Shown here: one piece after another, positions 45,622 through 57,167 of the stretch
Position numbering within the stretch: position 1 is the first letter of the stretch
Layout: each line of letters opens with the position of its first letter
Assembly (NCBI RefSeq): GCF_023073915.1
Contig: NZ_JADPKK010000009.1
Coordinates: 182,404-246,403, forward strand
Direction of reading: 5' to 3'
Length of the DNA: 64,000 bases
DNA from: Bradyrhizobium sp. 149
GTDB lineage: Bacteria; Pseudomonadota; Alphaproteobacteria; Rhizobiales; Xanthobacteraceae
Position numbers and translations under genes: made by a program
The notes under the pieces: model-generated
Database searches by the model: none
What the model was told of the DNA's origin: nothing
Seen by the model: the letters and a program-made list of their open reading frames with translations, nothing else

Positions 45622-47304
45622 ATGTTTTTCTCCCGTATCAGTTTCAAGCTGGTCCTGATTGTCGGCATCAGCCTCCTCGGCATGATCGCGCTGGCGCCGA
45701 TCGCGCTCTCGACCCTGCGCGCGCAGATGATCGCGGATCGTCAGGCCAAGACGCAGCACATGGTCGACGTCGGCCATGGCATTCTGGCGCACTACCAGAA
45801 GCTCGAGAGCGAAGGAAAGCTGCCCCGCGAGCAGGCACAGGCCGGCGCGATGGCAGAGATCAAGAGCCTGCGTTACGACAAGGTCGAGTATTTCTGGCTC
45901 AACGATATGACCCCCAAGATGATCATGCATCCGATCAAGCCCGAGCTTGATGGCAAGGATCTCTCCGGGATGAAGGATCCGTCGGGCAACGCGCTGTTCG
46001 TCGGCTTCGTTGACGTCGTCAAAAAGCAGGGCGCGGGCTTCTACAGCTATCTCTGGCCGAAGCCCGGCTTCGACCAGCCGGTCGGGAAAATCTCCTATGT
46101 GAAGGGCTTTGCGCCCTGGGGTTGGATCATCGGCACCGGCATCTATCTCGACGACGTCGATGCCGTCTTCCGCCAGGCTGCGATGACCTTCGGCCTGGTG
46201 TGCCTCGTCGTGTTCGTGCTCGTGCTCGGCGCCTCCTTCGTGATCGGCCGCAGTGTGACCCGGCCGCTGGCGAAGATCACCGCGCTGACCGAGCGCCTCG
46301 CCGCCGGCGACAGTGCGTTCGAGGTGCCCTATACAGACCGCAGCAACGAGGTCGGCGCGCTCGCCAAGGCTCTTGCCGTGTTCAAGGACAACGCGTCGGA
46401 GGTGGGCCGGATGCACGCCGAACAGCAGGAGGCGAAGCAGAAGGCGGACGAGGAGAAGCGCAAGACGATGACCGACCTCGCCGGCAAGTTCGAGGCGAGC
46501 GTTCAGGCGGTCGTCCGCGACGTCTTCAACGAGGCGCGCGCGATGCAGCAGGCCGCGCAAGGCATGTCCGAGACCGCGAACAAGGCGACCGAACGTGCGA
46601 GCTTCGTCGCCACCGCCTGCCAGCAGGCCTCGAGCAACGTGCAGACGGTGGCCTCCGCCGCCGGCCAGCTGTCGTCCTCGATCACCGAGATCAGCCAGCG
46701 CGTCGCGCAGGCTGCAACCGTGGCCGACAAGGCCGCCGCCGACGGTCAGCGCACCAACGACACCGTGCAGGGGCTGGCTGCGGCCGCCCACAAGATCGGC
46801 GAGGTCATCGACCTCATCAACCAGATCGCCTCGCAGACCAATCTGCTCGCGCTCAACGCCACCATCGAGGCGGCGCGGGCCGGCGAGGCCGGCAAGGGCT
46901 TTGCGGTGGTGGCAAGCGAAGTGAAGTCGCTGGCGAGCCAGACCGCCAAGGCGACCGACGAGATCGGCGCGCAGATCTCGGCGATCCAGGCCGAGACCAA
47001 TCAGGTCGTCGGCAACATCGAGAGCATCCGCAGCACCATCATGGAGGTCAACGAGATCTCCTCGTCGATCGCAGCCGCGGTGGAGGAGCAGGGCGCCGCG
47101 ACCGCGGCGATCGCCCACAGCGTACGGGAGGCCGCCTCCGGCACCGACCAGGTTTCGCAGAACATCTCGGGTGTCACCGATGCGACGGCGGAGACCGGCC
47201 AGGCCGCCGGCCTCGTGCTGCAATCGAGCGGCCGCCTGTCGCAGAAGCTGCAATCGCTCGAAAACGAAGTCAGCGCTTTCGTTGCGGGGGTGCGGGCGGC
47301 CTAG
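45622..47304 (+). CDS. Methyl-accepting chemotaxis protein with single Cache sensor
   Basis: 560 residues from ATG 45622. Helix 1 is [24 protein letters not shown] single-Cache (sCache_2) periplasmic domain (about 25-185: [31 protein letters not shown] and [22 protein letters not shown]) precedes helix 2 ([21 protein letters not shown]) and HAMP. The signalling domain has [17 protein letters not shown] and the hairpin tip [42 protein letters not shown]. sCache_2 proteins often sense pyruvate- or organic-acid-like ligands. No che genes nearby. Confidence 0.93.
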   Translation: MFFSRISFKLVLIVGISLLGMIALAPIALSTLRAQMIADRQAKTQHMVDVGHGILAHYQKLESEGKLPREQAQAGAMAEIKSLRYDKVEYFWLNDMTPKMIMHPIKPELDGKDLSGMKDPSGNALFVGFVDVVKKQGAGFYSYLWPKPGFDQPVGKISYVKGFAPWGWIIGTGIYLDDVDAVFRQAAMTFGLVCLVVFVLVLGASFVIGRSVTRPLAKITALTERLAAGDSAFEVPYTDRSNEVGALAKALAVFKDNASEVGRMHAEQQEAKQKADEEKRKTMTDLAGKFEASVQAVVRDVFNEARAMQQAAQGMSETANKATERASFVATACQQASSNVQTVASAAGQLSSSITEISQRVAQAATVADKAAADGQRTNDTVQGLAAAAHKIGEVIDLINQIASQTNLLALNATIEAARAGEAGKGFAVVASEVKSLASQTAKATDEIGAQISAIQAETNQVVGNIESIRSTIMEVNEISSSIAAAVEEQGAATAAIAHSVREAASGTDQVSQNISGVTDATAETGQAAGLVLQSSGRLSQKLQSLENEVSAFVAGVRAA

Positions 47305-47316
47305 TATAGCAGGAGG

Positions 47317-48000
47317 ATGGATCACAATTCCGATCGGCACGCGCGCATCCTCCTGATCAATCCGAACAGTTCTATGGCGACCACAGCGATGATGGTCGCC
47401 ATCGCAAGGTCGGCCGCATTGGACGGCTTCGACATCGACGGCGCGACCGCAACCCGTGCGCCGCAAATGATTGTGACGCCGGACGCGCTGGATGCAGCTT
47501 CCGTCGAAGTTCTGGAGATCGCGCAGTCACATCGGCATGCATGCGACGGCATCATCGTCGCGGCGTTCGGCGATCCCGGATTGGCCGGGATCAAGGCCGC
47601 GATCAAACTGCCGGCGGTCGGCATCGGCGAATCCTCGATGCTGGCAGCCGCCGAGAACGGCCGCCGCTTCGGCGTGGCGACCTCGACACCACTGCTGGAA
47701 GCGAAGATCGATGCCTTGCCGGACGGGCTGGGGCTGCGATCCTATTACACCGGCGTCCGCTTCGCGGAGGGCGATCCGCAAGACCTGATGCGCGATCCGG
47801 CGCGGCTGCGCGCAGCGCTCGCCGGCGCGGTCGAGGCCTGCATCGCGCAGGATGGCGCGGAGGCGGTCGTCATCGGTGGCGGGCCGCTGGGCGAAGCCGC
47901 GCGCGAGCTGCAGCCGATGTTCACCGTGCCGGTCATCGCCCCGATCCCGTCTGCCGTGGCGCGGATTATTCGCCTCGTCACAGCGCGCGCGACCGACTGA
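47317..48000 (+). CDS. Asp/Glu/hydantoin racemase family, lacking catalytic cysteines
   Basis: 227 residues. Fold features: INPNSSMATTAMMVAIARSAAL (NPNS motif) and CDGIIVAAFGDPGLAGIK, where typical racemases have CFGDPG or CFADPG (Cys to Ala). The second site, EAVVIGGGPLGEAAREL, also lacks the cysteine usually found as GCAG. With both acid/base cysteines gone it cannot work by the classical two-base mechanism. The AGGAGG directly abuts the ATG (zero spacing), so the start is uncertain. It follows the MCP by 12 bp and precedes the single-chain carboxylase by 127 bp. Confidence 0.8.
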   Translation: MDHNSDRHARILLINPNSSMATTAMMVAIARSAALDGFDIDGATATRAPQMIVTPDALDAASVEVLEIAQSHRHACDGIIVAAFGDPGLAGIKAAIKLPAVGIGESSMLAAAENGRRFGVATSTPLLEAKIDALPDGLGLRSYYTGVRFAEGDPQDLMRDPARLRAALAGAVEACIAQDGAEAVVIGGGPLGEAARELQPMFTVPVIAPIPSAVARIIRLVTARATD

Positions 48001-48127
48001 TATTCCGGCCCGCGGGAACGGTCGTCGCGACCGGTGTCCTTGCCCTTGACGGCCTCGGCCAAAGTGACGAAGCAGAACCATCGGACCTGCCGACCCGCGT
48101 TTGGGCACGCGGGCATGGAGACGCTGC

Positions 48128-51100
48128 ATGCCGTTCAAAAAACTCCTGATCGCCAACCGCGGCGAGATCGCCATCCGCATCGCGCGCGCCGCAGCCGACG
48201 CCGGCATTGCGACGGTCGCGATCCACCCCGCCGACGATGCGCTGTCGCTGCATGTGCGGGTCGCCGACGAGGCGGCGGAAATCCCCGGCCGCGGCGCGCG
48301 GGCCTATCTCGACATCGAGGCCGTGGTGAAGGCGGCAATGACGTCCGGCTGCGACGCCGTGCATCCCGGCTACGGCTTCCTCAGCGAGAGCGCTGAGTTT
48401 GCGAAGGCCTGCGCCGATGCAGGCATCGCCTTCGTCGGGCCGAAGGCCGCGGCGCTCGAACTGTTCGGCGACAAGGTTGCGGCGCGGCAATTGGCAAAGC
48501 GCTGTGGCGTGCCGATCATCGCCGGCACCAGCGGGCCGTCCACGCTGGAGGACATCGCGGCGTTCTTCGCCTCGCTCGGCAGCAACGCGGCGATCGTGAT
48601 CAAGGCGATGGCCGGCGGCGGTGGGCGCGGCATGCGCGTGGTGGAGAGCGCATCCGATCTCGCGGAGGCGTACGCGCGCTGCCAATCCGAGGCCAAGGCT
48701 GCGTTCGGCTTCGACGGCGTCTATGCCGAGCGGTTGATCCGGCAGGCGCGCCATATCGAGGTGCAGATCATCGGCGACCGCCACGGCGCGATCTCCCATC
48801 TCTGGGAGCGCGAATGCACCATTCAGCGCCGGCACCAGAAGCTGATCGAGGTGGCGCCGAGCCCGTCGCTCAGCGACGGCTTGCGCGGCCGGATCATCGA
48901 GGCGGCGAAGCAACTCGCCGTGGCCGCGTCTTACGACAATCTCGGCACGTTCGAATTCCTGGTCGACGGCGCCGCCGAAGACAGTTTTGCCTTCATCGAG
49001 GCCAACCCGCGGCTTCAGGTCGAGCACACCGTGACGGAAGAGGTGCTCGGGCTCGACCTTGTCCGCGCCCAGCTCGCGGTCGCCGCGGGCGCCTCGCTTG
49101 CCTCGCTCGGCCTGGCGCAAGGCTCGATCCCGAAGCCGCGCGGCTATGCCCTGCAGCTCCGCGTCAACATGGAGACGCTGGACGAGCTGGGGGCGACGCA
49201 CCCGACCGGCGGCGTGCTTGCCGTGTTCGAGCCGCCGTCAGGCCCCGGCGTCCGGGTCGATAGCTTCGGTTACGCCGGCTACAAGACGAGCGCCGCCTTC
49301 GACTCGCTCCTGGCAAAGGTCATCGTGCATACGCCCGGTGAAGCCTGGCACGACGTCGTCGCCAAGGCCTCGCGCGCCTTGCGCGAGTTTCGGATCGACG
49401 GCGTCATCACCAACGTCGCCTTCCTCCAGGCCGTACTGGCGCATCCCGATTTCAGGGCCAACCGCATCGCGACAGACTTCATCAATCGCAACATCGGCAA
49501 GCTCGTCGAGGCCGCGGATGGCGCGGCCAAACCACTCTATTTTGCGGCGACGGAGCGAAGCTCCGGCACCGAAGCGCATACCGCACAGATCGTGCCGGAA
49601 GGCGCGGTGATGGTCGCAGCGCCCCTGCAAGGAACCATCGTCACCATTCAGGTCAGAGAAGGCGAGATCGTGCGCCCCGGTCAGCAGCTCGCCGTGATCG
49701 AGTCCATGAAGATGGAGCATCTCGTCATGGCGGAGCAGGGCGGTCGTGTCATGAAACTCGCCGCCGGCGACGGTGTCACGCTGATGCATGGCGAGCCGAT
49801 CATGTATCTGGAGCCGCTCGAGGTTGCGGCCGATGCGTCGGCAACGGAAGCCGATATCGATCTCGACCACATCCGTGCCGATCTGGCCGAACTGATCGCG
49901 CGCCAGGCCAACACGCTCGACGAAAATCGCCCGGCTTCGGTCCAGCGCCGCCGCAACACCAATCAGCGCACCGCGCGCGAGAATGTAGCGCAGCTCGTCG
50001 ACGACGGCTCGTTCATGGAGTACGGCAGCCTTGCGATCGCGGCGCAGCGGCGCCGGCGCAAGCTCGACGATCTCGTCAAGAACACGCCGGCCGACGGCCT
50101 CGTCATGGGGGTCGCGACGGTCAATGCGGAGAAGTTCGGTCCTGAGGGCGGGCGCTGCATCGTCGTGGCCTACGACTATACCGTGCTCGCGGGAACGCAG
50201 GGCCACATGAACCACAAGAAGATCGACCGCATGCTGACGCTCGCGGAAGACTGGCGCGTGCCGCTGGTGTTTTATGCCGAAGGCGGCGGCGGCCGACCCG
50301 GCGATACCGACCGGCTCGGCATGACCGGGCTCGATGGTCCGTCGTTCGTGCAATTCGCAAGACTTTCGGGTCTCGTGCCGGTCATCGGTATCGTCTCCGG
50401 CTATTGCTTCGCCGGCAATGCCGCGATGCTCGGATGCTGCGATGTCATCATCGCCACCAGGAACGCCTCGATCGGCATGGGCGGTCCCGCCATGATCGAA
50501 GGCGGCGGGCTCGGCGTCTATCACCCGGCCGAGGTCGGTCCTGTTACGTTCCAGTCGCCGAACGGTGTCATCGACATTCTCGTCGAGGACGAAGAGGAGG
50601 CGACGCGCGTTGCGCAAAAATATCTGTCCTATTTCCAGGGTGCGGTGACGGAGTGGCAGGCCGCCGACCAGCGCCTGCTGCGCCGCGCGATCCCCGAGAA
50701 CCGCCTGCGGGTCTACGACATCCGCAGCGTGATCGATCTCTTGGCAGACAACGATTCCGTGCTGGAGCTGCGCCGCGACTACGGTGTCGGCATGATTACC
50801 GCGTTGATCCGCATCGAAGGCAAGCCGTTCGGCCTGATCGCCAACAATCCGCGCCATCTCGGAGGTGCGATCGACGCCGATGCCGGCGACAAGGCGGCGC
50901 GCTTCCTCCAGCTCTGCGACGCCTTCGATCTGCCGATCGTCTCGCTGTGCGACACGCCCGGCTTCATGGTCGGCCCTGAGGCCGAGAAGACCGCGATCGT
51001 GCGCCACGTTTCGCGCATGTTCGTGACAGGTGCGAGCCTCACGGTGCCGCTGTTCGGCATCGTGCTGCGCAAGGGCTACGGTCTCGGGGCGCAGTCGATG

Positions 51101-51427
51101 ATCGGCGGCGGCTTCCACGCCTCGTTCTTCACGGCGGCCTGGCCGACCGGCGAGTTCGGCGGCATGGGCCTGGAGGGCTATGTCCGCCTCGGCTTCCGCA
51201 AGGAAATGGAGGCGATCGCCGACCCCGTCGAGCGCGAGACCTATTATCGCAACAAGGTCGCCGAACTCTACGCCAACGGCAAGGCGGTTTCGATCGCCTC
51301 GGTGTTCGAGATCGACAACGTCATCGACCCCTCTGAGACGCGGCGCTGGATCATGGCAGGCCTGCGCTCGGTACCGAAGCCGCCCGCGCGGACTGCGAAG
51401 AAGCGGCCGTGCATCGATACGTGGTGA
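48128..51427 (+). CDS. Single-chain multidomain acyl-CoA carboxylase (BC-BCCP-CT)
   Basis: 1099 residues. Order: biotin carboxylase (about 1-450; FKKLLIANRGEIAIRI, AGGGGRGMRVV, ERECTIQRRHQKLIE, EANPRLQVEHTVTEEV), biotin carrier (VIESMKMEHLV, biotinyl Lys528), then carboxyltransferase (about 590-1090; ESRTxxx-like RRRNTNQRTARENVAQLVDDGSFMEYG, then EGGGGRPGDTD and GMGGPAMIEGGGLGVY, then NNPRHLGGAIDADAGDKAARFLQLCDAF). This single-chain arrangement (~120 kDa) matches long-chain acyl-CoA carboxylases described from mycobacteria and rhodopseudomonads (recollection). ATG 48128 follows an upstream frame extension that is not used. Substrate acyl chain unproved. Confidence 0.9.
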   Translation: MPFKKLLIANRGEIAIRIARAAADAGIATVAIHPADDALSLHVRVADEAAEIPGRGARAYLDIEAVVKAAMTSGCDAVHPGYGFLSESAEFAKACADAGIAFVGPKAAALELFGDKVAARQLAKRCGVPIIAGTSGPSTLEDIAAFFASLGSNAAIVIKAMAGGGGRGMRVVESASDLAEAYARCQSEAKAAFGFDGVYAERLIRQARHIEVQIIGDRHGAISHLWERECTIQRRHQKLIEVAPSPSLSDGLRGRIIEAAKQLAVAASYDNLGTFEFLVDGAAEDSFAFIEANPRLQVEHTVTEEVLGLDLVRAQLAVAAGASLASLGLAQGSIPKPRGYALQLRVNMETLDELGATHPTGGVLAVFEPPSGPGVRVDSFGYAGYKTSAAFDSLLAKVIVHTPGEAWHDVVAKASRALREFRIDGVITNVAFLQAVLAHPDFRANRIATDFINRNIGKLVEAADGAAKPLYFAATERSSGTEAHTAQIVPEGAVMVAAPLQGTIVTIQVREGEIVRPGQQLAVIESMKMEHLVMAEQGGRVMKLAAGDGVTLMHGEPIMYLEPLEVAADASATEADIDLDHIRADLAELIARQANTLDENRPASVQRRRNTNQRTARENVAQLVDDGSFMEYGSLAIAAQRRRRKLDDLVKNTPADGLVMGVATVNAEKFGPEGGRCIVVAYDYTVLAGTQGHMNHKKIDRMLTLAEDWRVPLVFYAEGGGGRPGDTDRLGMTGLDGPSFVQFARLSGLVPVIGIVSGYCFAGNAAMLGCCDVIIATRNASIGMGGPAMIEGGGLGVYHPAEVGPVTFQSPNGVIDILVEDEEEATRVAQKYLSYFQGAVTEWQAADQRLLRRAIPENRLRVYDIRSVIDLLADNDSVLELRRDYGVGMITALIRIEGKPFGLIANNPRHLGGAIDADAGDKAARFLQLCDAFDLPIVSLCDTPGFMVGPEAEKTAIVRHVSRMFVTGASLTVPLFGIVLRKGYGLGAQSMIGGGFHASFFTAAWPTGEFGGMGLEGYVRLGFRKEMEAIADPVERETYYRNKVAELYANGKAVSIASVFEIDNVIDPSETRRWIMAGLRSVPKPPARTAKKRPCIDTW

Positions 51428-51523
51428 GCGCGGTGCAGCAATGACGGTGAACCCGGTTCCCGATTGACATCCCCGCCTGCGGTGCCAGACTTTGCATAAT
51501 AATACAGGGTGGAGACGTCCGCG

Positions 51524-53392
<1,869 letters not shown>

Positions 53393-53398
53393 GATGTT

Positions 53399-53549
53399 TC
53401 CCTCTCCCCTTGTGGGAGAGGGTGGCTCGCCGCGTAGCGGCGAGACGGGTGAGGGGTCTGCTTCCGCACGTGACTCTCGTCTTCTGAATTCGCGGAGAGA
53501 ACCCCTCATCCGGCGCTTCGCGCCACCTTCTCCCACAAGGGGAGAAGGG
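53399..53549. repeat. Large inverted repeat, CCCCTTGTGGGAGAGGGTG type
   Basis: Left half has CCTCTCCCCTTGTGGGAGAG and GACGGGTGAGGGGT; right half has ACCCCTCATCCGGCG and CACCTTCTCCCACAAGGGG. It is a long mosaic palindrome common in alphaproteobacteria. It separates two convergent genes and could act as a transcript end. Confidence 0.85.
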
Positions 53550-53577
53550 AAGAGGGCAGCGAAGTCGCGGCCGCTTC

Positions 53578-54132
53578 CTACGAAAAATCGCTCCAGCTCA
53601 GATGGCGCGAGTCGAGGTCGCCGACTGTGACGGTGCCGCGGATTTCGTGGGGGACGTGGAAACTGCTGCGCAGATACACGAGCGGCGCGGCTCCGTCGGA
53701 ATGCGATGCGCCGCGTACCTCGCCGATGAAGATCGAATGCGTCGTCGTCTCGAATTCCTGCGCCAGCACGCAGTCGAACGCGGCGACCGCGTCCGTCAGA
53801 ACGGGCGCGCCGGTCACCCCACCCGTCCATTGACCGAACGCAAAACGGTCGTCGCCATTGACGCCCTTCTGGCCGCTGAAGGTGAGCGCGAGCAGAGCAT
53901 GATCCTCGTGCAGGAAGTTGACCGCGAACGCGCCTTCCTCGCGGATACGCGCATGGGCACTGGCGTTGCGGTTGACGCAGACGATTAGCGACGGAGGTGA
54001 GTCCGATAGTGAGCAGGCCGGGGTCACCGTCAGCCCCGTGCGCTTGCCGTGCTCGGCGCCGACCGTCACCAGCGCGACGGCGCCGGCGCACTGCCGCATC
54101 GCCTGCTTGAAATCCTTTGCGTCCACGCTCAC
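53578..54132 (-). CDS. Flavin reductase domain protein (monooxygenase reductase component)
   Basis: 184 residues from GTG 54132 with GGAGA in front; the longer frame to 54192 runs through an intercistronic hairpin. Fold signatures: FKQAMRQCAGAVALVTVGAEHGKRTGLTVTPACSLSDSPPSLIVCVNRNASAHARI, GAFAVNFLHEDHALLALTFSG, then GAPVLTDAVAAFDCVLAQ. It reduces FMN/FAD with NAD(P)H for a partner monooxygenase. The LLM-class monooxygenase gene is 56 bp upstream on the same strand, so the two form a two-component system. Confidence 0.9.
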   Translation of the reverse strand: MSVDAKDFKQAMRQCAGAVALVTVGAEHGKRTGLTVTPACSLSDSPPSLIVCVNRNASAHARIREEGAFAVNFLHEDHALLALTFSGQKGVNGDDRFAFGQWTGGVTGAPVLTDAVAAFDCVLAQEFETTTHSIFIGEVRGASHSDGAAPLVYLRSSFHVPHEIRGTVTVGDLDSRHLSWSDFS

Positions 54133-54149
54133 GCGAAATCTCCGAAATG

Positions 54150-54185
54150 GATGCGGGTGCGGCACGATCGCGCCGCACCCGCATC
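54150..54185 (-). other. Perfect 14-bp intercistronic hairpin
   Basis: GATGCGGGTGCGGC (54150-54163) pairs with GCCGCACCCGCATC (54172-54185) around an 8-nt loop. It lies between the monooxygenase stop and the reductase start. No U-run; it may attenuate or process the mRNA. Confidence 0.75.
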
Positions 54186-54188
54186 GGG

Positions 54189-55286
54189 TCAAGCCGCCTT
54201 CTTCGCGGAGCCGAGATGCTTCAGGCGCGGCATCACCTCGTTCCTGAGCAGCGACAGCGAGTGATGCCAGGCTTCAGCCTTGTGCTTGTAGTCGAAGCCG
54301 AACACCAGCAGCACGCCGAAGCCGCCGACCTCCTCGTAGATCTTCTCGATTTTTTCGGCAACGGTCGCGGGCGAGCCGACGATCCAGTTCCGCTTGGCGC
54401 AATATTCGACGGTGACGTCGCTATCGGGCACATCGGGCGCGTGCTTCAAATAGTCCTTGAAGCCGAAATGGCCGAGCAGCGGCAGGAAGTACTCGCCCAT
54501 CATCCGGCCCATCATGTCGCCGGTCGAGAGCTTCCACGCCTCCTCGTCGGTGTCGGCGACGAACACCTCGCGCACCAGCCGCCAATCCGCGCGGTTGGGC
54601 TTGCGTCCGGTCTTGGCGGCGCCGATCTCAACCGAATCCCAATGGCTGCCGACATAGGCCGGGTTCAAATTGAGGCTCATCGGGATAAAGCCGCGCTCGC
54701 CAGCGAGCTTCAGCGTGTCCGAGTTCTTCGACAAGCCGGCGACGCCGATCGGCGGATGCGGCGTTTGCAACGGCTTGATGTGGGGCTTGAGGAAGTCGAA
54801 CATCGTGTCCGGCTTAGTCACGGTCCAGAACTTCCCCTTGTAGGTCCAGGGCGCGGGATCGCTCCACATCTTCAGAATGATCTCCAGCGCCTCGCGGGTC
54901 ATGTCGCGGTTCTGTCCGCTCATGCCGTCGACGTTGAACATCGCCCAGTCGCTCGGCAGGCCGCTAGCCGCGACGCCGAAATTGAGCCGGCCGTCGGAGA
55001 GATGATCGAGCATCGCGACGCGGTTGGCGAGCTCCGCCGGGTGGTGATAGGGCAGCAGGAAGCCGCCCGGTCCGATGCGAATATTCTTGGTCTGCATCAG
55101 CGCCTGTGCGATCAGCAGATCCGGCGTGGGGTTGGGTTCCCAGGGCGCGGTGTGGTGCTCGCCGACCCAGGCTTCCTGATAGCCGAGCTCGTCGAGCCAG
55201 CGCATGACCTGCAGGTCCCAGTCGTTCCCTTCCTTCAGGCCGCACTCCGGCGGGTGCGAAGGCATCGTGAAATAGCCGATCTCCAT
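54189..55286 (-). CDS. LLM-class flavin-dependent monooxygenase
   Basis: 365 residues from ATG 55286 with GAGGAAA six bases upstream. It has the luciferase-like (beta/alpha)8 fold: EIGYFTMPSHPPECGLKEG, YQEAWVGEHHTAPWEPNPTPDLLIAQALMQT, GPGGFLLPYHHPAELANRVAMLDHLSDGRLNFGVAASGL, and WIVGSPATVAEKIEKIYEEVGGFGVLLVFGF. These enzymes use reduced flavin and O2 to oxygenate small molecules (nitriloacetate, alkanesulfonate, alkanes, dibenzothiophene); the substrate is not clear. Partner reductase is next. Confidence 0.9.
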   Translation of the reverse strand: MEIGYFTMPSHPPECGLKEGNDWDLQVMRWLDELGYQEAWVGEHHTAPWEPNPTPDLLIAQALMQTKNIRIGPGGFLLPYHHPAELANRVAMLDHLSDGRLNFGVAASGLPSDWAMFNVDGMSGQNRDMTREALEIILKMWSDPAPWTYKGKFWTVTKPDTMFDFLKPHIKPLQTPHPPIGVAGLSKNSDTLKLAGERGFIPMSLNLNPAYVGSHWDSVEIGAAKTGRKPNRADWRLVREVFVADTDEEAWKLSTGDMMGRMMGEYFLPLLGHFGFKDYLKHAPDVPDSDVTVEYCAKRNWIVGSPATVAEKIEKIYEEVGGFGVLLVFGFDYKHKAEAWHHSLSLLRNEVMPRLKHLGSAKKAA

Positions 55287-55526
55287 GGGTTTCCTCATCT
55301 GATGTTGACGCGTCTTGCTGCGCGGTTCACGGACGTGAGCGGAGACGCTTTAGCAAGCGGTGTGCCACCGCTTCGCAAGCGGTGTGCCAGCGCGAGCGGC
55401 ACCACAGACCTGCGAAAAAAGGCTGGTTTGCAGCGGAAATTGCCGATATCCCGGGGCGGATTTGCGGGGCCTCGTCTCATTGTCGCGAGACGGCGTCTTC
55501 CCGGTGAGACGAGGATATACGTCGAG

Positions 55527-56441
55527 ATGACCGAACCCGCCTATGTCGCGGTGGACTGGGGCACCAGCAGCTTCAGGCTCTGGCTGATCGACCGCGCCGG
55601 CAAGGTGTTGGCGGAACGTCGCAGCGACGAGGGCATGCTGGCGGCGGCGAAGGCCGGCTTTCCCGCCGTGCTGCAATCGCATATTGCGGCAGTCGAGGCT
55701 CCCGATCATCTGCCGGTCCTCGTCTGCGGCATGGCCGGCGCGCGCCAAGGCTGGGTCGAGGCCGGCTATGTCGACACGCCGGCGCCGTTGTCGGCGATCC
55801 TGAAGCAAGCCGCGCGCGTGTCCGGCGAAGCGCGCGACATTCGCATCCTGCCAGGTATCGCGCAGCGCAACACAAAAGCGCCAGACGTGATGCGCGGTGA
55901 GGAGACGCAACTGCTCGGCGCGCTCGGTCTCGATGCCGCTGGGGAAGCGCTGGTCTGCATGCCCGGCACGCATTCGAAATGGGTGCGGCTGAAGGACGGC
56001 ACGATCGCGCATTTCTCCACCTTCATGACCGGCGAGCTGTTCAGCGCGGTGACGCGTGAGACGATTTTGTCGCTTGCTGTCGCAGGCGCCGATGCGGCCG
56101 AAGATGTCGCGAGCTTCCAGGCTGCGGTGAAGGCGGCGTACCAAGCTCCGGCCTTCGCGGCCAATCTTCTGTTCGGCGCGCGGTCGCGTCAGCTGCTGTT
56201 CGGGGGTACACCGGCCGCCGCGCGCGAAACGCTGTCAGGCACGTTGATCGGCGTCGAGCTGGCGGCAGGGCTCTCCGGCGCGATGCCGAAAGCCGGCATC
56301 ACGCTGATTGCCTCGGGGCGGCTCGCGATGCTGTACAGGCTGGCTTTCGACGCGCTGTCGGTCACCGTGAGCCCGGTCGATGCCGATCAAGCCGTCCGCC
56401 GCGGTCTGTCGATGGCGGCTGCCGCGATCTGGACGAAATAG
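55527..56441 (+). CDS. dgoK: 2-dehydro-3-deoxygalactonokinase
   Basis: 304 residues. It phosphorylates 2-keto-3-deoxy-D-galactonate with ATP in the De Ley-Doudoroff route. Motifs: VAVDWGTSSFRLWLIDRAGKVL (phosphate-binding sugar-kinase start), VCGMAGARQGWVEAGYV, MRGEETQLLGAL, and CMPGTHSKWVRLKDG. It shares the ribokinase-independent DgoK fold (FGGY-related). Start ATG 55527, before which 240 bp hold only small palindromes. The aldolase gene follows 13 bp later. Confidence 0.92.
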   Translation: MTEPAYVAVDWGTSSFRLWLIDRAGKVLAERRSDEGMLAAAKAGFPAVLQSHIAAVEAPDHLPVLVCGMAGARQGWVEAGYVDTPAPLSAILKQAARVSGEARDIRILPGIAQRNTKAPDVMRGEETQLLGALGLDAAGEALVCMPGTHSKWVRLKDGTIAHFSTFMTGELFSAVTRETILSLAVAGADAAEDVASFQAAVKAAYQAPAFAANLLFGARSRQLLFGGTPAAARETLSGTLIGVELAAGLSGAMPKAGITLIASGRLAMLYRLAFDALSVTVSPVDADQAVRRGLSMAAAAIWTK

Positions 56442-56454
56442 AAGGACTGTTGAG

Positions 56455-57087
56455 ATGAGCGTTCCCTTTCCGGCGATGAAGCGACCACTGGTCGCGATCC
56501 TGCGCGGCGTGAAGCCCGAGGAGACCGAGGCCATCGTCGGCGTGCTGATCGAAGCGGGCATGACCGCAATCGAGATTCCGCTGAACTCGCCGGACCCGTT
56601 CCGTTCGATCGCGACGGCGGTGAAGCAGGCGCCCGCCGGCGTGCTGATCGGTGCCGGCACGGTGCTGACGGCGGCAGACGCCGATCGGCTCAACGATGTC
56701 GGGGGCAAGCTGATGGTCTCGCCGAATGTTGACACCCAGGTGCTGGCACGCGCGCATCAGTACGGCATGGTCACGATGCCCGGCGTGTTCTCGCCGACCG
56801 AAGCGCTGCTCGCAGCGCGGTCGGGGGCATCGAGCCTGAAGTTCTTTCCGGCCAGCGTGCTCGGCGCGTCCGGCATTGCCGCGATCCGCGCCGTGCTGCC
56901 GGCCGGCGTGATGATCGCCGCCGTCGGCGGCGTCTCCGACCAGAATTTCGCGGAGTACATCAAGGGCGGCGTGACGGCGTTCGGGCTCGGCTCCAGCCTC
57001 TACAAGCCCGGCATGACGGCGGCGGACGTTGCCGCTCGCGCAAAGTTGACGATCGCGGCCTACGATCGGGCGATTGCGAAAGACTGA
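56455..57087 (+). CDS. dgoA: 2-dehydro-3-deoxy-6-phosphogalactonate aldolase
   Basis: 210 residues. It splits KDPGal into pyruvate and glyceraldehyde-3-phosphate. Class I aldolase (KDPG family): MKRPLVAILRGVKPEETEAIVGVLIEAGMTAIEIPLNSPD, AGTVLTAADADRL, and the Schiff-base Lys in SGASSLKFFPAS, then VGGVSDQNFAEYIKGGVTAFGLGSSLYKPG. Its ATG is 13 bp after dgoK with GAAGGACTGTTGAG as the ribosome region. dgoK and dgoA make one operon; a dehydratase (dgoD) and a transporter are not in the window. Confidence 0.93.
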   Translation: MSVPFPAMKRPLVAILRGVKPEETEAIVGVLIEAGMTAIEIPLNSPDPFRSIATAVKQAPAGVLIGAGTVLTAADADRLNDVGGKLMVSPNVDTQVLARAHQYGMVTMPGVFSPTEALLAARSGASSLKFFPASVLGASGIAAIRAVLPAGVMIAAVGGVSDQNFAEYIKGGVTAFGLGSSLYKPGMTAADVAARAKLTIAAYDRAIAKD

Positions 57088-57167
57088 GCCCGCAATAAAC
57101 AAGCCGTGATGTCGTCACGGTCGCGCGTTATCCTATCTTGCTGCACAAGCGAGATCAGGAGACCGAC

